50,655 bases of DNA from Kiritimatiellia bacterium (GCA_017962315.1 JAGCVN010000081.1:1-50655); one strand, 5' to 3'; numbered from the stretch's first letter, positions 33,466-42,574 are shown. Numbers and translations: made by a program. The notes: generated from the letters alone by a model not told the origin.

Positions 33466-34569
33466 TTAGTCCTCGAACACCACTTCCGTGCAGGAGAGCT
33501 GATAGTCTCCCTTCAACGTGGCCTTGCCCTGATAGAAGAGATAGACGCGGCCGTCGTCGTCCACGAAGAGTCCGGGATGGCCGCTCTCCCATGCGTTCCA
33601 TGTGCCCGGCTTGCCGTGCGGGAACACCGGCGTATCGCGCCAGCGTTTGAAGTTCACGCCGTCGGACGACCACGCCACGCCGATCTGCTGGCGCTCGTGG
33701 TTGTACGCCCCCGCGTAGAACATGTACCAGATGCCGTTGCGTTCCACGACGGTGGGTGCCTCGATGCACTTCATTTCCCAGGGAAGTTCCGGCTCGAAGA
33801 ACGGCTTCTCTATCGAAAGCTCCGTCCACTTGTCGAGTGCCCAGTCGCTCTCGTAAGGTGCCCATGCGATGCCGAGACGCTGGATCTTCGCATCGGGTTT
33901 CTCGCGTGTGGCGTACATGAGCATAAGCCTGTCGCCCACGCGGTAGAACTCCGCATCGATGGCACGATCGATAGACCACTTGTTCTGTGGCGCAAAGGCG
34001 GGCTTCGTGTCGGCGCATTTGAAGTGGATGCCGTCTTCGCTCGTCGCATGCCAGATGAGCGCATTCTTGCTCGTGTAATACCATTTCTTGCCTTCGGCGG
34101 CCTGGTGGCGGGCCTGGTGGAACATATGTATCTTTCCGTCGATTTTCTTCACGCACGGAGCCACGGCCGCGGAAATGAACTTGCTTCCCTCGATCTCGAT
34201 GTCGCCGATGCGTTTCCAATGTACGAGGTCGGAACTTTCCGCCACGGCGCCCCACCAGCCGCCGGGTTTCTCGCCCAAGTCCCTCGGACGGTGCGCCTTG
34301 TCGTACGCACATACGCTGTAGTACATGAGATAGCGCCCGTTGTGGCGGATCACCGTGGGATCTTTTGCGAACGGATGCTCCGCGCCGCACCGTGTCGTGT
34401 CGCCGTACTGCATCGGCGACGGCATGGGCTTGAATGAGATTTTCGCGCACGGGTGCGACTCCGCCGTCGCGCGGAGGGGCATCAGGATTTCTGTCACGAC
34501 TGACAGGAGGCCGACGGCCGTCAGGAACGCGGATAAGCGGTTTTTTGTGGATACGGATTCTCGTTGCAT
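33466..34569 (-). CDS. Secreted five-bladed propeller glycosidase (GH43-like)
   Basis: A 367-residue protein with a signal segment (about 8-36). The blades contain typical phrases: AKDPTVIRHNGRYLMYYSV, SSDLVHWKRIG, IDAEFYRVGDRLMLMYAT, ECIEAPTVV-like IEAPTVVERNGIWYMFYAG and GHPGLFVDDDGRVYLFYQG. These match the GH43/GH32/GH117-type beta-propeller clan; the exact family and sugar are unclear. Start ATG 34569 sits eight bases after AAAGGA; ATG 34578 lies inside that site. It precedes the rhamnosidase gene with a 30-base gap, so both are likely made together. Confidence 0.75.
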   Translation of the reverse strand: MQRESVSTKNRLSAFLTAVGLLSVVTEILMPLRATAESHPCAKISFKPMPSPMQYGDTTRCGAEHPFAKDPTVIRHNGRYLMYYSVCAYDKAHRPRDLGEKPGGWWGAVAESSDLVHWKRIGDIEIEGSKFISAAVAPCVKKIDGKIHMFHQARHQAAEGKKWYYTSKNALIWHATSEDGIHFKCADTKPAFAPQNKWSIDRAIDAEFYRVGDRLMLMYATREKPDAKIQRLGIAWAPYESDWALDKWTELSIEKPFFEPELPWEMKCIEAPTVVERNGIWYMFYAGAYNHERQQIGVAWSSDGVNFKRWRDTPVFPHGKPGTWNAWESGHPGLFVDDDGRVYLFYQGKATLKGDYQLSCTEVVFED

Positions 34570-34616
34570 GGTTACCATCCTTTCGTTTCAGGTTTTCTCA
34601 GATTCCCGATTTTTCG

Positions 34617-35180
34617 TCAGTCTTCGATTTTCACCGCCGCCGGACCTTCCCTCAACACGGTATAACGCCCCGAAGGGTCGAATTTCACGACTGTGCTGGC
34701 AGTCCCGCCGGGGGCGATGCCGCCGTCAACCACGAGGTCGGCTTCAAGCCCGACATCGCGTAGCGACTGGGCGGCGGAGAGGGCAGGCTGTCCTCCGCTG
34801 ACGTTCGCACTGGTGACCCGGAGCGCCCCGCCGCAGAGGGCGAGCAGTCGCCGCGTCAAGGGGAAGTCCGGTACACGGAACCCTTCGTATCCATCGCCGC
34901 ACGGTAAAACCAGGGTGAGCGCCCCGGGCCAGTAACGTTCGGCGAGACGTTCCGCGCCGGGCGGGAAAACCGCACCGAATGCGCGCACCGCAGCCATGTC
35001 CGCAACCAGCAGGGCAATCGGCTTCCCGGACGGACGCCCTTTGATGGTCTGGAGGCGCCGGATGGCTTCAGGGTGCGCGGGATGCGCCGCAATGCCGTAG
35101 ACGGTATCGGTCGGGATAACGGCGACACCGCCTGCGTTTAAAATCCGGGCGGCGTTTTTGACCGCCTCTTCCGTCTGCAT
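34617..35180 (-). CDS. tsaC: Threonylcarbamoyl-AMP synthase (Sua5/YrdC)
   Basis: A 187-residue enzyme that makes threonylcarbamoyl-adenylate, the first step of the t6A tRNA modification. Family motifs: GGVAVIPTDTVYGIAAHP near 18-35, KGRPSGKPIALLV near 48-60, and RVTSANVSGGQPA near 121-133. Single-domain length fits TsaC. ATG 35180 (MQTEEAVKNAARIL) follows the pilT stop by 11 bases; longer readings overlap pilT. It seems co-transcribed with pilT. Confidence 0.94.
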   Translation of the reverse strand: MQTEEAVKNAARILNAGGVAVIPTDTVYGIAAHPAHPEAIRRLQTIKGRPSGKPIALLVADMAAVRAFGAVFPPGAERLAERYWPGALTLVLPCGDGYEGFRVPDFPLTRRLLALCGGALRVTSANVSGGQPALSAAQSLRDVGLEADLVVDGGIAPGGTASTVVKFDPSGRYTVLREGPAAVKIED

Positions 35181-35191
35181 CTTGCTGGCTC

Positions 35192-36667
35192 CTATTCGTC
35201 GCGGTAAGGCTTCTGTTGCTGGAACAGGCCGACACGGTTCAGCAGCGCGGCCTCTTTGACCGTGTTCCCTGCGGCGGCGTAGAGTTTCGCGGCTTTCTGC
35301 GTGTAATCGATAGCGCGGCGCCACGAACCGTCTTCGGCATAGGCCATGCCGAGGATTTCCATCGCGCCGGGGTCTTTCCCTTTGAGCAGGTCGTTGGCAC
35401 GGTCGGCGTACTTGACGGCATCGCGCCCGTTGCGGAGCTCGCGGAACGGGGAGGTCGCGTGGATCCAGGCGGCGGTGGTCAACGAGGGGATGTCGTTTTT
35501 GTCGGCGGCAAGCGCGGCGAGCGCGGCATCCAGCGTCGCTTTTGGCTGGGCCATTTTGCGCTGGCGGATGGCCTCCTCCTCTTGACGCTTGAAGTCCATG
35601 CTGATGCCGTACACACGGAACTTCGTTTCGATGTCGGCCTTATCGACCGCCTTGATGTACGCCTCCTCGGCGGTGATGACACCGCGCGAGGCGAGCTTGG
35701 CAAGTTCGTCGCTGAAGGTCTGCATGCCGTCCTGTCTGCCGGTCTGCATGGTCGAGGGAATCATGTGCGTCTTCGCTTCGCGGATCAGCGCGGCGACGGC
35801 GGTGGTCACGTTCAGCACCTCGAACGCGGCGACACGACCACCGCCGATCTTCTTGCAGAGGGTCTGCGCCACGACACCCTTGAGCGTGTCGGCGAGCATG
35901 GAGCGGATCTGGTTCTGGCGGTCTGCGGGAAACTTGTCGATCATGCGCTCGACGGTGCTGGCTGCGGTGTTTGTGTGCAGCGTCGCAAAAACAAGGTGTC
36001 CCGTCTCGGCGGTTTCAATCGCGTTCTCCATGGTTTCCAGATCGCGGATTTCACCGACGAGCACGATGTCCGGGTCTTCACGGAGCGCCGCGCGCAGGGC
36101 GTGCGAAAAGCTCTGGGTATCGCGGTGGACTTCACGCTGGTTGATGACGCATTTATTCGGAACGTGGACGAACTCGATCGGGTCTTCGATGGTGATGATG
36201 TGTTCGTTTCGGACGCGGTTGATGTGGTCGATCATCGCGGAGAGCGTCGTGGACTTGCCGCTTCCGGTTGGTCCCGTCACGACGATCAATCCCTTGGAGA
36301 GCATACAGAAATCGCGGATTGACGAAGGCAGGTTCAGTTCCTCGAAAGTCGGAATCTTTTCTGGAATGACGCGGAGCACGGTTCCGTAACCGTTCATGTC
36401 GCGGAAGCCGTTGACGCGGAAACGCGCCACGCCGGGCATCTCGTAGGCGAAGTCCGTGTCGCCGCAACGTTCCAACTCGGCGATATTCGCGGCCGGCGCG
36501 ATTTCTCGTAACAAGTCGAGAATCTGTTCGCCGGTGAGCGGGTATTCGTTGTCAATCGGGCCAATCACGCCGTGGATACGGCGGCAGGGCGGACGCCCTG
36601 CACTCAAATGCAGATCGCTGCCGGAAAGTCGGACAAGTTCCTCAAGAAACGGATCGATACGCGCCAT
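35192..36667 (-). CDS. pilT: PilT-type retraction ATPase with TPR-like tail
   Basis: A 491-residue hexameric ATPase for type IV pilus retraction or a related secretion function. SGSDLHLSAGRPP (15-27) starts the N-domain; Walker A GPTGSGKSTT at 132-141, the Asp box ITIEDPIEFVH at 158-168, Walker B DPDIVLVGEIRDL at 198-210 and a His box GHLVFATLHTNTA follow. Standard PilT ends near 360; here about 100 further residues form TPR-like helices (YADRANDLLKGKDPGAMEI, RRAIDYTQKAAKLY). The tail may bind partners. No other pilus genes are in the window, so the gliding or twitching role is inferred. Confidence 0.92.
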   Translation of the reverse strand: MARIDPFLEELVRLSGSDLHLSAGRPPCRRIHGVIGPIDNEYPLTGEQILDLLREIAPAANIAELERCGDTDFAYEMPGVARFRVNGFRDMNGYGTVLRVIPEKIPTFEELNLPSSIRDFCMLSKGLIVVTGPTGSGKSTTLSAMIDHINRVRNEHIITIEDPIEFVHVPNKCVINQREVHRDTQSFSHALRAALREDPDIVLVGEIRDLETMENAIETAETGHLVFATLHTNTAASTVERMIDKFPADRQNQIRSMLADTLKGVVAQTLCKKIGGGRVAAFEVLNVTTAVAALIREAKTHMIPSTMQTGRQDGMQTFSDELAKLASRGVITAEEAYIKAVDKADIETKFRVYGISMDFKRQEEEAIRQRKMAQPKATLDAALAALAADKNDIPSLTTAAWIHATSPFRELRNGRDAVKYADRANDLLKGKDPGAMEILGMAYAEDGSWRRAIDYTQKAAKLYAAAGNTVKEAALLNRVGLFQQQKPYRDE

Positions 36668-36688
36668 GATGACTCCTTCTTAACAAAC

Positions 36689-36766
36689 GGCGGGGGTGTT
36701 GTCCCCGCCCCCGCCCACTCTTGTACTGCGGCGGCAACCTGCCCCCCGCGTCCTCCTCGCGGGGGT
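36689..36766 (-). other. recA-pilT spacer with two GC-rich hairpins
   Basis: GGCGGGG (36689-36695) pairs with CCCCGCC (36703-36709), and CCCCCGCG (36743-36750) with CGCGGGGG (36758-36765). The second includes CAACCTGCC, the core of the repeat family seen at 38.0 and 50.4 kb. Neither has a T tract on the minus strand. Confidence 0.5.
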
Positions 36767-36783
36767 GGTGGATAGAAGAGAGA

Positions 36784-37806
36784 TTACTTCGCGGCGGCAC
36801 CGGCGGGCAACGGCGGCTCTGCGGTGATCTTCGCGATGATTTCTTCCGTAACTTCTGGATGTGACCGCAAGAACTCCGTCGCGGCAAGCTGACCCTGACC
36901 GATCTGGTCGGTGCCGAAGCTCAGCCAGGAGCCGCGTTTCGTGACCACGCCGCGCGCAATCGCCGCGTCCAGTACGGAACCTTCCCATGAAATGCCGCGT
37001 GCGTAGAGGATGTCGAACTCGCCCTCGGTGAATGGCGGCGCAACCTTGTTTTTGACGACCTTCACACGGGTACGGTTTCCGACGACCGTACCGGTCGAAT
37101 CCTTAATCGCGCCGATACGCTGCACGTTGAGGCGGACGGAGGCGTAAAACTTCAGCGCCTTGCCGCCGGGGGTCGTCTCCGGGTTGCCGAACATCACGCC
37201 GATTTTCTCGCGGACCTGGTTCGTAAAGATGCAGAGGGTCTTGGTCTGGGCAATCGCGCTCGTGAGCTTGCGCATAGCCTGGGACATCAGGCGCGCCTGA
37301 AGCCCCATGTGGGAGTCACCCATGTTGCCGTCGATTTCCGCCTGCGGCGTGAGGGCGGCGACGGAATCCACCACGATAACATCGAGCGACCCGCTCTTGA
37401 TCAGCTGTTCAGTGATGGTCAGGGCTTCTTCGCCGGAGTTCGGCTGCGCAACCAGGAGGTTGTCGAGATCCACGCCGATACGCCGCGCGTAGGCGGGATC
37501 GAGCGCGTGTTCAGCGTCGACGAACGCCGCGATTCCGCCCTTTTTCTGGGCGTTTGCGATAACATGGAGCGTCAGCGTCGTCTTACCCGAGGATTCCTGG
37601 CCGTAGACCTCTACGATACGGCCGCGTGGGAGTCCGTTGACGCCGAGGGCGAGATCCAGCGAAAACGCCCCCGTGGAAATAACCTCAATGTTCTTGTTCG
37701 CTTCGGCGTCGCCCATGCGGAGGATGGACATTTCTCCGAATTCCTTGCGGATCTGGCTCAATACGGCATCCAGCTGGGAATTGCCGCTACCTTTTTTTTC
37801 GGCCAT
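36784..37806 (-). CDS. recA: RecA recombinase
   Basis: A 340-residue RecA, which coats single-stranded DNA, drives strand exchange and triggers the SOS response. Walker [14 protein letters not shown] at about 69-81, the MAW-type motif and L1/L2 loops ([28 protein letters not shown]) are all present; the C-terminal domain has the usual [20 protein letters not shown]. Start ATG 37806 follows GGGAG. Separate promoter upstream. I did not see a clear LexA box in the promoter. Confidence 0.98.
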   Translation of the reverse strand: MAEKKGSGNSQLDAVLSQIRKEFGEMSILRMGDAEANKNIEVISTGAFSLDLALGVNGLPRGRIVEVYGQESSGKTTLTLHVIANAQKKGGIAAFVDAEHALDPAYARRIGVDLDNLLVAQPNSGEEALTITEQLIKSGSLDVIVVDSVAALTPQAEIDGNMGDSHMGLQARLMSQAMRKLTSAIAQTKTLCIFTNQVREKIGVMFGNPETTPGGKALKFYASVRLNVQRIGAIKDSTGTVVGNRTRVKVVKNKVAPPFTEGEFDILYARGISWEGSVLDAAIARGVVTKRGSWLSFGTDQIGQGQLAATEFLRSHPEVTEEIIAKITAEPPLPAGAAAK

Positions 37807-37855
37807 TTCATTCTCCCGTTACTCAACGTTAAACAACAAAACAATGACAAGCGGC

Positions 37856-37884
37856 ATAGTAACACAGAGCGGGGGCGGTAGCAA
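37856..37884 (-). promoter_or_regulatory. Promoter of recA
   Basis: On the minus strand TTGCTA (37879-37884), 17 bases, TACTAT (37856-37861), giving a leader of about 45 bases. No known LexA-type palindrome is visible. Confidence 0.65.
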
Positions 37885-37996
37885 ATAGAAAATGAAACAA
37901 TGTCGGAGTGAAATCAAAACAGGACTCCGCCTTTCAGTCTCAGCGAGGCACCAGGCGCGTTACATAGTCGGCGGGGAAGGAGTGGATGTCGGGGTG

Positions 37997-38180
37997 CCCC
38001 CTCCTTCAACCTGCCCGCGTCCTCCTCTCACGCGGCTCTGCGGCGCCCCCTCACGCGGCTCTGCGGCACCCCCTCCTTCAACCTACCCGCGCCCCCCTCA
38101 CGCGGCTCTGCGGCACCCCCTCACGCGGCTCTGCGGCGTCCCCTCCTTCAACCTGCCCGCGCCCCCCTCGCGGGGGCGCG
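37997..38180. repeat. Tandem GC-rich repeat, 70-base period
   Basis: CGCGGCTCTG occurs at 38031, 38054, 38101 and 38124, and CTCCTTCAACCT at 38001, 38073 and 38143, so two units of about 70 bases plus a part copy. The same blocks recur at 50.4-50.65 kb and, as one partial copy, at 36.73 kb. All sites are between genes. The rest of the space between the recA promoter and the acyltransferase stop holds nothing else I can see. Confidence 0.8.
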
Positions 38181-38189
38181 GGAAAAGGT

Positions 38190-40058
38190 CTACCGCCCGT
38201 GGAGGTGGTGGTAGGCAAAGAAGGCGTCGGCGTTTTCGTTACCCATGTACCGGCGGATGGTCTTTTCGGCGGATTCGGCCAAATCAACGACCACCAGTCC
38301 GTCAATGACGGAACTAAAATCCGGGTCTACGTTAAAGGCAAGGAATTTGCCATTCAGTTTCAGGTACTGGCGGACGAGGACGGGGATGTCCTTCCCGTCC
38401 GGCTCGATTTCCGCCACGACGCCCGCCACCTGGTCGATGTTATCCAGGCACTCCTGATAGGTCTGGAGATACCATTGGAAACGGGTTTTTTCTTTCGGCG
38501 GGGTTGTCGGCTGGACCAACGGCGCGAGTTTCGCGTTCATGTAGTTCAGCCGCAGTGACGAGAGCATCAGCGAACGCGATGATTCCAGATATTCGTTGGT
38601 GATACTTACCGGCCCGAAAAGGACACGGTAGTGCGGGTTTCGCGCAAGGTAGTACGAAATACCTTTCCAGAGCAGGAACAGCGAGGTGTACGCCTTCTGA
38701 TACTCCTGTCGGATGAACGAGCGCCCCATCTCGATCGCGGGCGGCATATTCTGGAGCAGGCTCTCGCCAAACCGGAACAACGTTCGCGTGTAAAGCCCTT
38801 TGACGCCCTTTTCACGGATAATGACGTCGGTGAGACCGAGGCGGTAGGCACCGACAATCTCCTGTTTCGCGGTCTGCCACATGAACAGGTGCAAATAATC
38901 GTCATCGAAGGCATCGAGGTCGATGCTCTTGCCCGTGCCTTCCCCGACGGCGCGGAAAGTGGTCTCGCGCAACCGTCCGATCTCCCGCAGGCAACGGGGG
39001 ATTTCCGCCGCCCGCGCAATGTAGACCACGCTTTCGCCGGACTTCAACAAGAGGGCTTCCGGCGGAAGAGAGGCGATCTCCCCGGCCAGTTCCGAGACGG
39101 GGACCGGCGGGATAACCGGTTCCTGCCGGTTCGACCCCTCCATGCGGTTCAGGGAAATCGGCGCGATCGGAAGCGATTTTGCGAGACGGCGTACCCATTC
39201 GCGCGGCCCGCTGCGGCTGCCGCCGTTGCGCTCCGCCAGAAGGTCCACCCGGAACCGCAGGAAGTGGAGCAGGCGCTGGCGGTCGTTCGCGAATACCTCA
39301 AGCATTTTCGGCGGGAGAGTCGAGCCGATCGTGAACCGGAGTGTCTTTCCCTGCTTGTTGGCGAAATTGCGCGGCAGGAGGACAGTCCGCAGACGCGGGT
39401 GGATTAGGCCTACGATCTGGAAAAAGAGGTTGTTGCGACCCCGGAAGAAGATCGGCGTGACCGACGCTTTGCTCTTCTGGATAATCGAGGCGACGTTCAC
39501 TTGCCACTTGGGATCAGTCACGCGTCGCGTCGCCCAGGTGAAGTGGGCTACCTCGCCGGCGGGAAAGATGATCAGGAGATGCCCATCGCCGAGCCAGCGG
39601 ATGCACTCCTTCATGGGACGGAGGTTGGCGCGGACCGAGCCTGACCCGGCGAAGGGGTCTACGAAGATGAAGTCGTCGCACATCTCGGGGATTGCGGCGA
39701 GCATGTAGTTGGCCATCGCCTTCACATCCGGGCGGATAGTCTTCAACCGTTCAAGCAGCAACACACCCTCGATACCGCCGAAGGGATGGTTGGCGACGAC
39801 CACGACGGGGCCTTCCGCCGGGATCCGCGCCAGATCCTCCTCTGCCACGCCCGGCGTGATGCGCATCGCCTGTAGGATGCGCGTCTCGAACGGTGTCTCT
39901 TCCGGGAGAGCCAGGACGCGCCGGTAGATCCGGTTCAACGCGGGGAAACCAAGCAGTACCTCGATCGGCCATCGAAACAAACGGGCCATGCCGCGCAAGA
40001 GGGGATTCCCGATTTTTTCGACGGGGAGCCGGAAAAAAACACGTTTCGAATCAGGCAT
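38190..40058 (-). CDS. Acyltransferase-GNAT fusion, OlsF-like aminolipid synthase
   Basis: A 622-residue protein with two acyltransferase halves. Residues about 60-290 form a lysophospholipid (PlsC/LPLAT) acyltransferase with the NHPFGG motif at 89-94 and FVDPF/FPAGEV motifs. Residues about 330-560 form an OlsB-like N-acyltransferase of GNAT type (GKSIDLDAFDDDYLHLFMW, IVGAYRLG, MGRSFIRQEYQ). OlsF-type enzymes with both halves make ornithine-like aminolipids from an amino acid and two acyl chains; substrate here is not known. It overlaps the O-antigen ligase gene by eight bases and is the last gene of the envelope operon. Confidence 0.78.
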   Translation of the reverse strand: MPDSKRVFFRLPVEKIGNPLLRGMARLFRWPIEVLLGFPALNRIYRRVLALPEETPFETRILQAMRITPGVAEEDLARIPAEGPVVVVANHPFGGIEGVLLLERLKTIRPDVKAMANYMLAAIPEMCDDFIFVDPFAGSGSVRANLRPMKECIRWLGDGHLLIIFPAGEVAHFTWATRRVTDPKWQVNVASIIQKSKASVTPIFFRGRNNLFFQIVGLIHPRLRTVLLPRNFANKQGKTLRFTIGSTLPPKMLEVFANDRQRLLHFLRFRVDLLAERNGGSRSGPREWVRRLAKSLPIAPISLNRMEGSNRQEPVIPPVPVSELAGEIASLPPEALLLKSGESVVYIARAAEIPRCLREIGRLRETTFRAVGEGTGKSIDLDAFDDDYLHLFMWQTAKQEIVGAYRLGLTDVIIREKGVKGLYTRTLFRFGESLLQNMPPAIEMGRSFIRQEYQKAYTSLFLLWKGISYYLARNPHYRVLFGPVSITNEYLESSRSLMLSSLRLNYMNAKLAPLVQPTTPPKEKTRFQWYLQTYQECLDNIDQVAGVVAEIEPDGKDIPVLVRQYLKLNGKFLAFNVDPDFSSVIDGLVVVDLAESAEKTIRRYMGNENADAFFAYHHLHGR

Positions 40059-41376
40059 TCTCTTCCTCCTCCGGTGCGAGCCGGGATGCGAGCGTCAACA
40101 CGAAAACCAACGGCAGCCCGATACCCCGTTGAAGCAACGGGTGCCAGACACAGGCAAACGCGAAAGCCCCTGCGGCGCCGGCGCACGCCAACCGCAATGT
40201 CCGCTTGGATGCCGGCGAGAACGACAGGGCATCCTCCTTGTCCGTTCCGCGTTCGCGGCGCGTGAACGGCAACGCGAGGCAGGCGAGGAACGCCAGGATC
40301 GCGGGGAAGCCCGCCGTCGCGAACAACACGAGGTAGAGGTTCTGCGTGTCCGGAACCGAGGGGCCGGGTTCACGCGGAACCGCATCGTAATACTGTCCGA
40401 TGAACGTCTGGTAACAACCGAGCCCCACACCCGCAAGGGGGTGCGTCACCCCCATGTTGTAGGCGGCCTGCCATTCGGCGTACCGTTTGTTGACCTTGCC
40501 GCCGTCGTTGTAGAGCGCGAGCGAGGCGAAGTGCGAACTGTCATTGACACGCGAGAGGTGCGGTATCGCGGCACCCTGCCAGAGGGCCAGCGCCGTAGCG
40601 AAAAGGACGAAGAACCAGACGCCGTTCCCCCGCTTCTCCGGGACCGCCGCGAACTCGTCGCCGGAACGGTGCCGCCGGACGACGACCGTCGAAACCGCCA
40701 TCACCGTCGCGGCGAGCAGAAGCGCCCAGTGCGAGGCACCGTCGAGCGTCGTGAACAGGCCGAGGGCAACAAAGAGCACACAGGCAAGGCGCACCGCCAC
40801 GAAACGGGCGCGGATCGCGCCGGCGAGGCCGAAAGGCAGGACGAGGCAGAGGAGACCGCCGTAGACGGCGTCGTTCGTGAACGTGCCGCGCACGGCCGAG
40901 TCGAGAAGCTCCTCGCTGCGGTACTGCACCACCGCGATCACGATGTTTACCGTCGCGCCGAGGAGGAGCGCGGCGAGCCCCGCCGACGCCCGCCACCCGC
41001 GCAGGAAGGCATTGAACAGGAGGCCGCCCACGCAGAAATACTCCACGATCTGCACAAGCTCCTTGGCGATGAGCCGGACGTCGCCGCCGTGCGCCGACGC
41101 CGCCAAGGCCGCGACGCCGCACCAACCGGCGAAGAACAGGAACGGCCAGGGGGGAAGAAACGGGACGCGCCCTCCCTCCGGGACGTCGCCCTCGCGTTTC
41201 AGGAGAAGGGTGGCAAGCCAGAACGCGCCGGCAAGGGCCAGCGTCACATCCGCCAGCGAGAGGTGGAAGCCGGAGGCGGCCTTGTACGCCCACTGGGTCG
41301 GCGCCGTGAACAGTGTTACAAGGAGGAAGAAATCAAAGCCTCGCGAGGCGATGGAAAAGAGGCGTTCGCGTTTCAT
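40051..41376 (-). CDS. O-antigen ligase/polymerase family membrane protein
   Basis: A 441-residue protein with about 11-12 hydrophobic helices and the hallmark large periplasmic loop containing YAEWQAAYNMGVTHPLAGVGLGCYQ, typical of Wzy/WaaL-type O-antigen ligases. It would join or polymerise surface glycans on the lipid carrier or lipid A core. ATGA overlap with the carbohydrate-binding-like gene (41373-41376) and eight-base overlap with the acyltransferase gene mean one operon for envelope building. Confidence 0.82.
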   Translation of the reverse strand: MKRERLFSIASRGFDFFLLVTLFTAPTQWAYKAASGFHLSLADVTLALAGAFWLATLLLKREGDVPEGGRVPFLPPWPFLFFAGWCGVAALAASAHGGDVRLIAKELVQIVEYFCVGGLLFNAFLRGWRASAGLAALLLGATVNIVIAVVQYRSEELLDSAVRGTFTNDAVYGGLLCLVLPFGLAGAIRARFVAVRLACVLFVALGLFTTLDGASHWALLLAATVMAVSTVVVRRHRSGDEFAAVPEKRGNGVWFFVLFATALALWQGAAIPHLSRVNDSSHFASLALYNDGGKVNKRYAEWQAAYNMGVTHPLAGVGLGCYQTFIGQYYDAVPREPGPSVPDTQNLYLVLFATAGFPAILAFLACLALPFTRRERGTDKEDALSFSPASKRTLRLACAGAAGAFAFACVWHPLLQRGIGLPLVFVLTLASRLAPEEEENA

Positions 41377-41888
41377 TTTTCAATACCCGAAGGGACAAAT
41401 CGTCTATCGCCGGAAAGGAGGATCTGGTCCACGCGGACCCCGTCTTCGCGGTTGGCGAAGACGATGGTGTGCTTGCCTTGTTCAAGCGAGACGGGTTTCG
41501 CCATACGCGAGACGGGATACTTCACCCAGTGCCAGGCGCGGTAGGTGGCGTCTTCCCCGAAAAGGAATGGCGTCTTGTCGTCGATCGTGACGGTGAACGA
41601 ATTGCTACACTCGCCGTTCCACCAGACGCGCGCCCAGAGCCAATAGTTGCCGGATTCGGGGATTTCGACCTCGTAAACCGCCTTGCCCTCGTTGCGGGCG
41701 GGCGGGTTGCCGGCCCCTTCGGGAATTTCGAGAAAATCGCCGGACGCGCCGTCGCATCCCGTCGAGAGACGGGCCACGGGCTGTTCAATGGTTTTGGCGT
41801 TTTCAGCCTCCCAACAGACCTTCACGCCTTTCCCTTGGGCTAGAAACGCCGCAGTCGCAGCCACTGCAAAAAGAAACAGAATCTTCAT
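41373..41888 (-). CDS. Exported carbohydrate-binding-like protein
   Basis: A 171-residue protein with a signal peptide (MKILFLFAVAATAAFLAQG). The mature region has the jelly-roll pattern of CBM6/35-like modules: VCWEAENAKTIEQPV at the start, AVYEVEIPESGNYWLWARVWW, FTVTIDD and EQGKHTIVFANREDGVRVDQILL at the end. It has no catalytic domain. First gene of the operon with the O-antigen ligase; a role in glycan binding at the cell surface is inferred. The mRNA leader is predicted to be only about four bases. Confidence 0.72.
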   Translation of the reverse strand: MKILFLFAVAATAAFLAQGKGVKVCWEAENAKTIEQPVARLSTGCDGASGDFLEIPEGAGNPPARNEGKAVYEVEIPESGNYWLWARVWWNGECSNSFTVTIDDKTPFLFGEDATYRAWHWVKYPVSRMAKPVSLEQGKHTIVFANREDGVRVDQILLSGDRRFVPSGIEK

Positions 41889-41898
41889 AACACCGCCC

Positions 41899-41928
41899 AG
41901 TATACCGCGAACCGTACCGCTGGGGCAA
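41899..41928 (-). promoter_or_regulatory. Promoter of envelope operon
   Basis: On the minus strand TTGCCC (41923-41928), 18 bases, TATACT (41899-41904). The expected start is near 41892, about four bases before the ATG at 41888. Confidence 0.7.
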
Positions 41929-41976
41929 CAGTTTTGTTACACAATCAGAGCCGCCGCACCCTGTCAAAAATCGGGG

Positions 41977-42005
41977 TTGTTTCACGCGGAAAAATCCGCT
42001 ATACT
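41977..42005 (+). promoter_or_regulatory. Promoter of gtrA-like gene, leaderless
   Basis: TTGTTT (41977-41982), 17 bases, TATACT (42000-42005). The expected start, base 42012 or 42013, coincides with the ATG at 42013, so the mRNA should be leaderless. Confidence 0.7.
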
Positions 42006-42012
42006 GCAAACC

Positions 42013-42519
42013 ATGTTTGACACACTTGCAAAATCCGCGAAAAAATTCCTTTCGCACGAAGCCTCCCCGTTCGCGCAGTTCATCAAATACGCGGCGGCGG
42101 GGGGGATCGCGACCGGTGTCCACATCCTCGTCTTCTTCCTGGCGGGCTGGTTCCTCTTTCCCTGTCTCACGCAGGACGACCTTGTGGTGAAACTGTTCGG
42201 GTTGACGGCGCCCGACGCGGGGACGGCGAACCGCGCCCTGAACGCATCGCTGTGCAGTACGCTGGGTTTCCTCTTCTCGAACGCGGTGTGTTACCTGCTC
42301 AACCGCCTTTTCGTCTTCACGCCGGGACGGCACAAGTGGTACGTCGAAATCCTGCTCTTTTACGCCGCCTCCGGGGCAAGCCTCGTCTTCGGGACGCTGA
42401 TCCAGACCACCCTGATCCAGTACTTCGGCATCCAGACCACCTTGGCTTTCGCTTCGAACATTTTCACAGCCCTCCTCATTAACTATGCCGCCCGGAAATT
42501 CTTCGTGTTTAAAGGATAG
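42013..42519 (+). CDS. GtrA-family membrane protein
   Basis: A 168-residue protein with four membrane helices and GtrA features (FIKYAAAGGIATGVHIL, NRLFVF, LLFYAASGASLVFGTL, ARKFFVFKG at the end). GtrA proteins are thought to flip or carry undecaprenyl-linked sugars used to decorate cell-surface glycans. It diverges from the envelope operon and probably serves the same pathway. No ribosome site precedes ATG 42013; the promoter predicts a leaderless mRNA. Confidence 0.85.
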   Translation: MFDTLAKSAKKFLSHEASPFAQFIKYAAAGGIATGVHILVFFLAGWFLFPCLTQDDLVVKLFGLTAPDAGTANRALNASLCSTLGFLFSNAVCYLLNRLFVFTPGRHKWYVEILLFYAASGASLVFGTLIQTTLIQYFGIQTTLAFASNIFTALLINYAARKFFVFKG

Positions 42520-42545
42520 CCCGCCGCATTTTGTGACGAAATTCA

Positions 42546-42574
42546 TGGATTTCCGGAAACAGGGGGGCTATACT
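42546..42574 (+). promoter_or_regulatory. Promoter of sugar kinase operon
   Basis: TATACT at 42569-42574 with a weak -35 TGGATT at 42546-42551 and a 17-base spacer; leader of about 29 bases with GGAG before ATG 42610. Confidence 0.6.

Noticed and set aside
37997..38180. CRISPR array
   Set aside because: The repeats have no constant repeat with variable spacers of similar length, and no cas genes are present; they are tandem units with the whole unit conserved.
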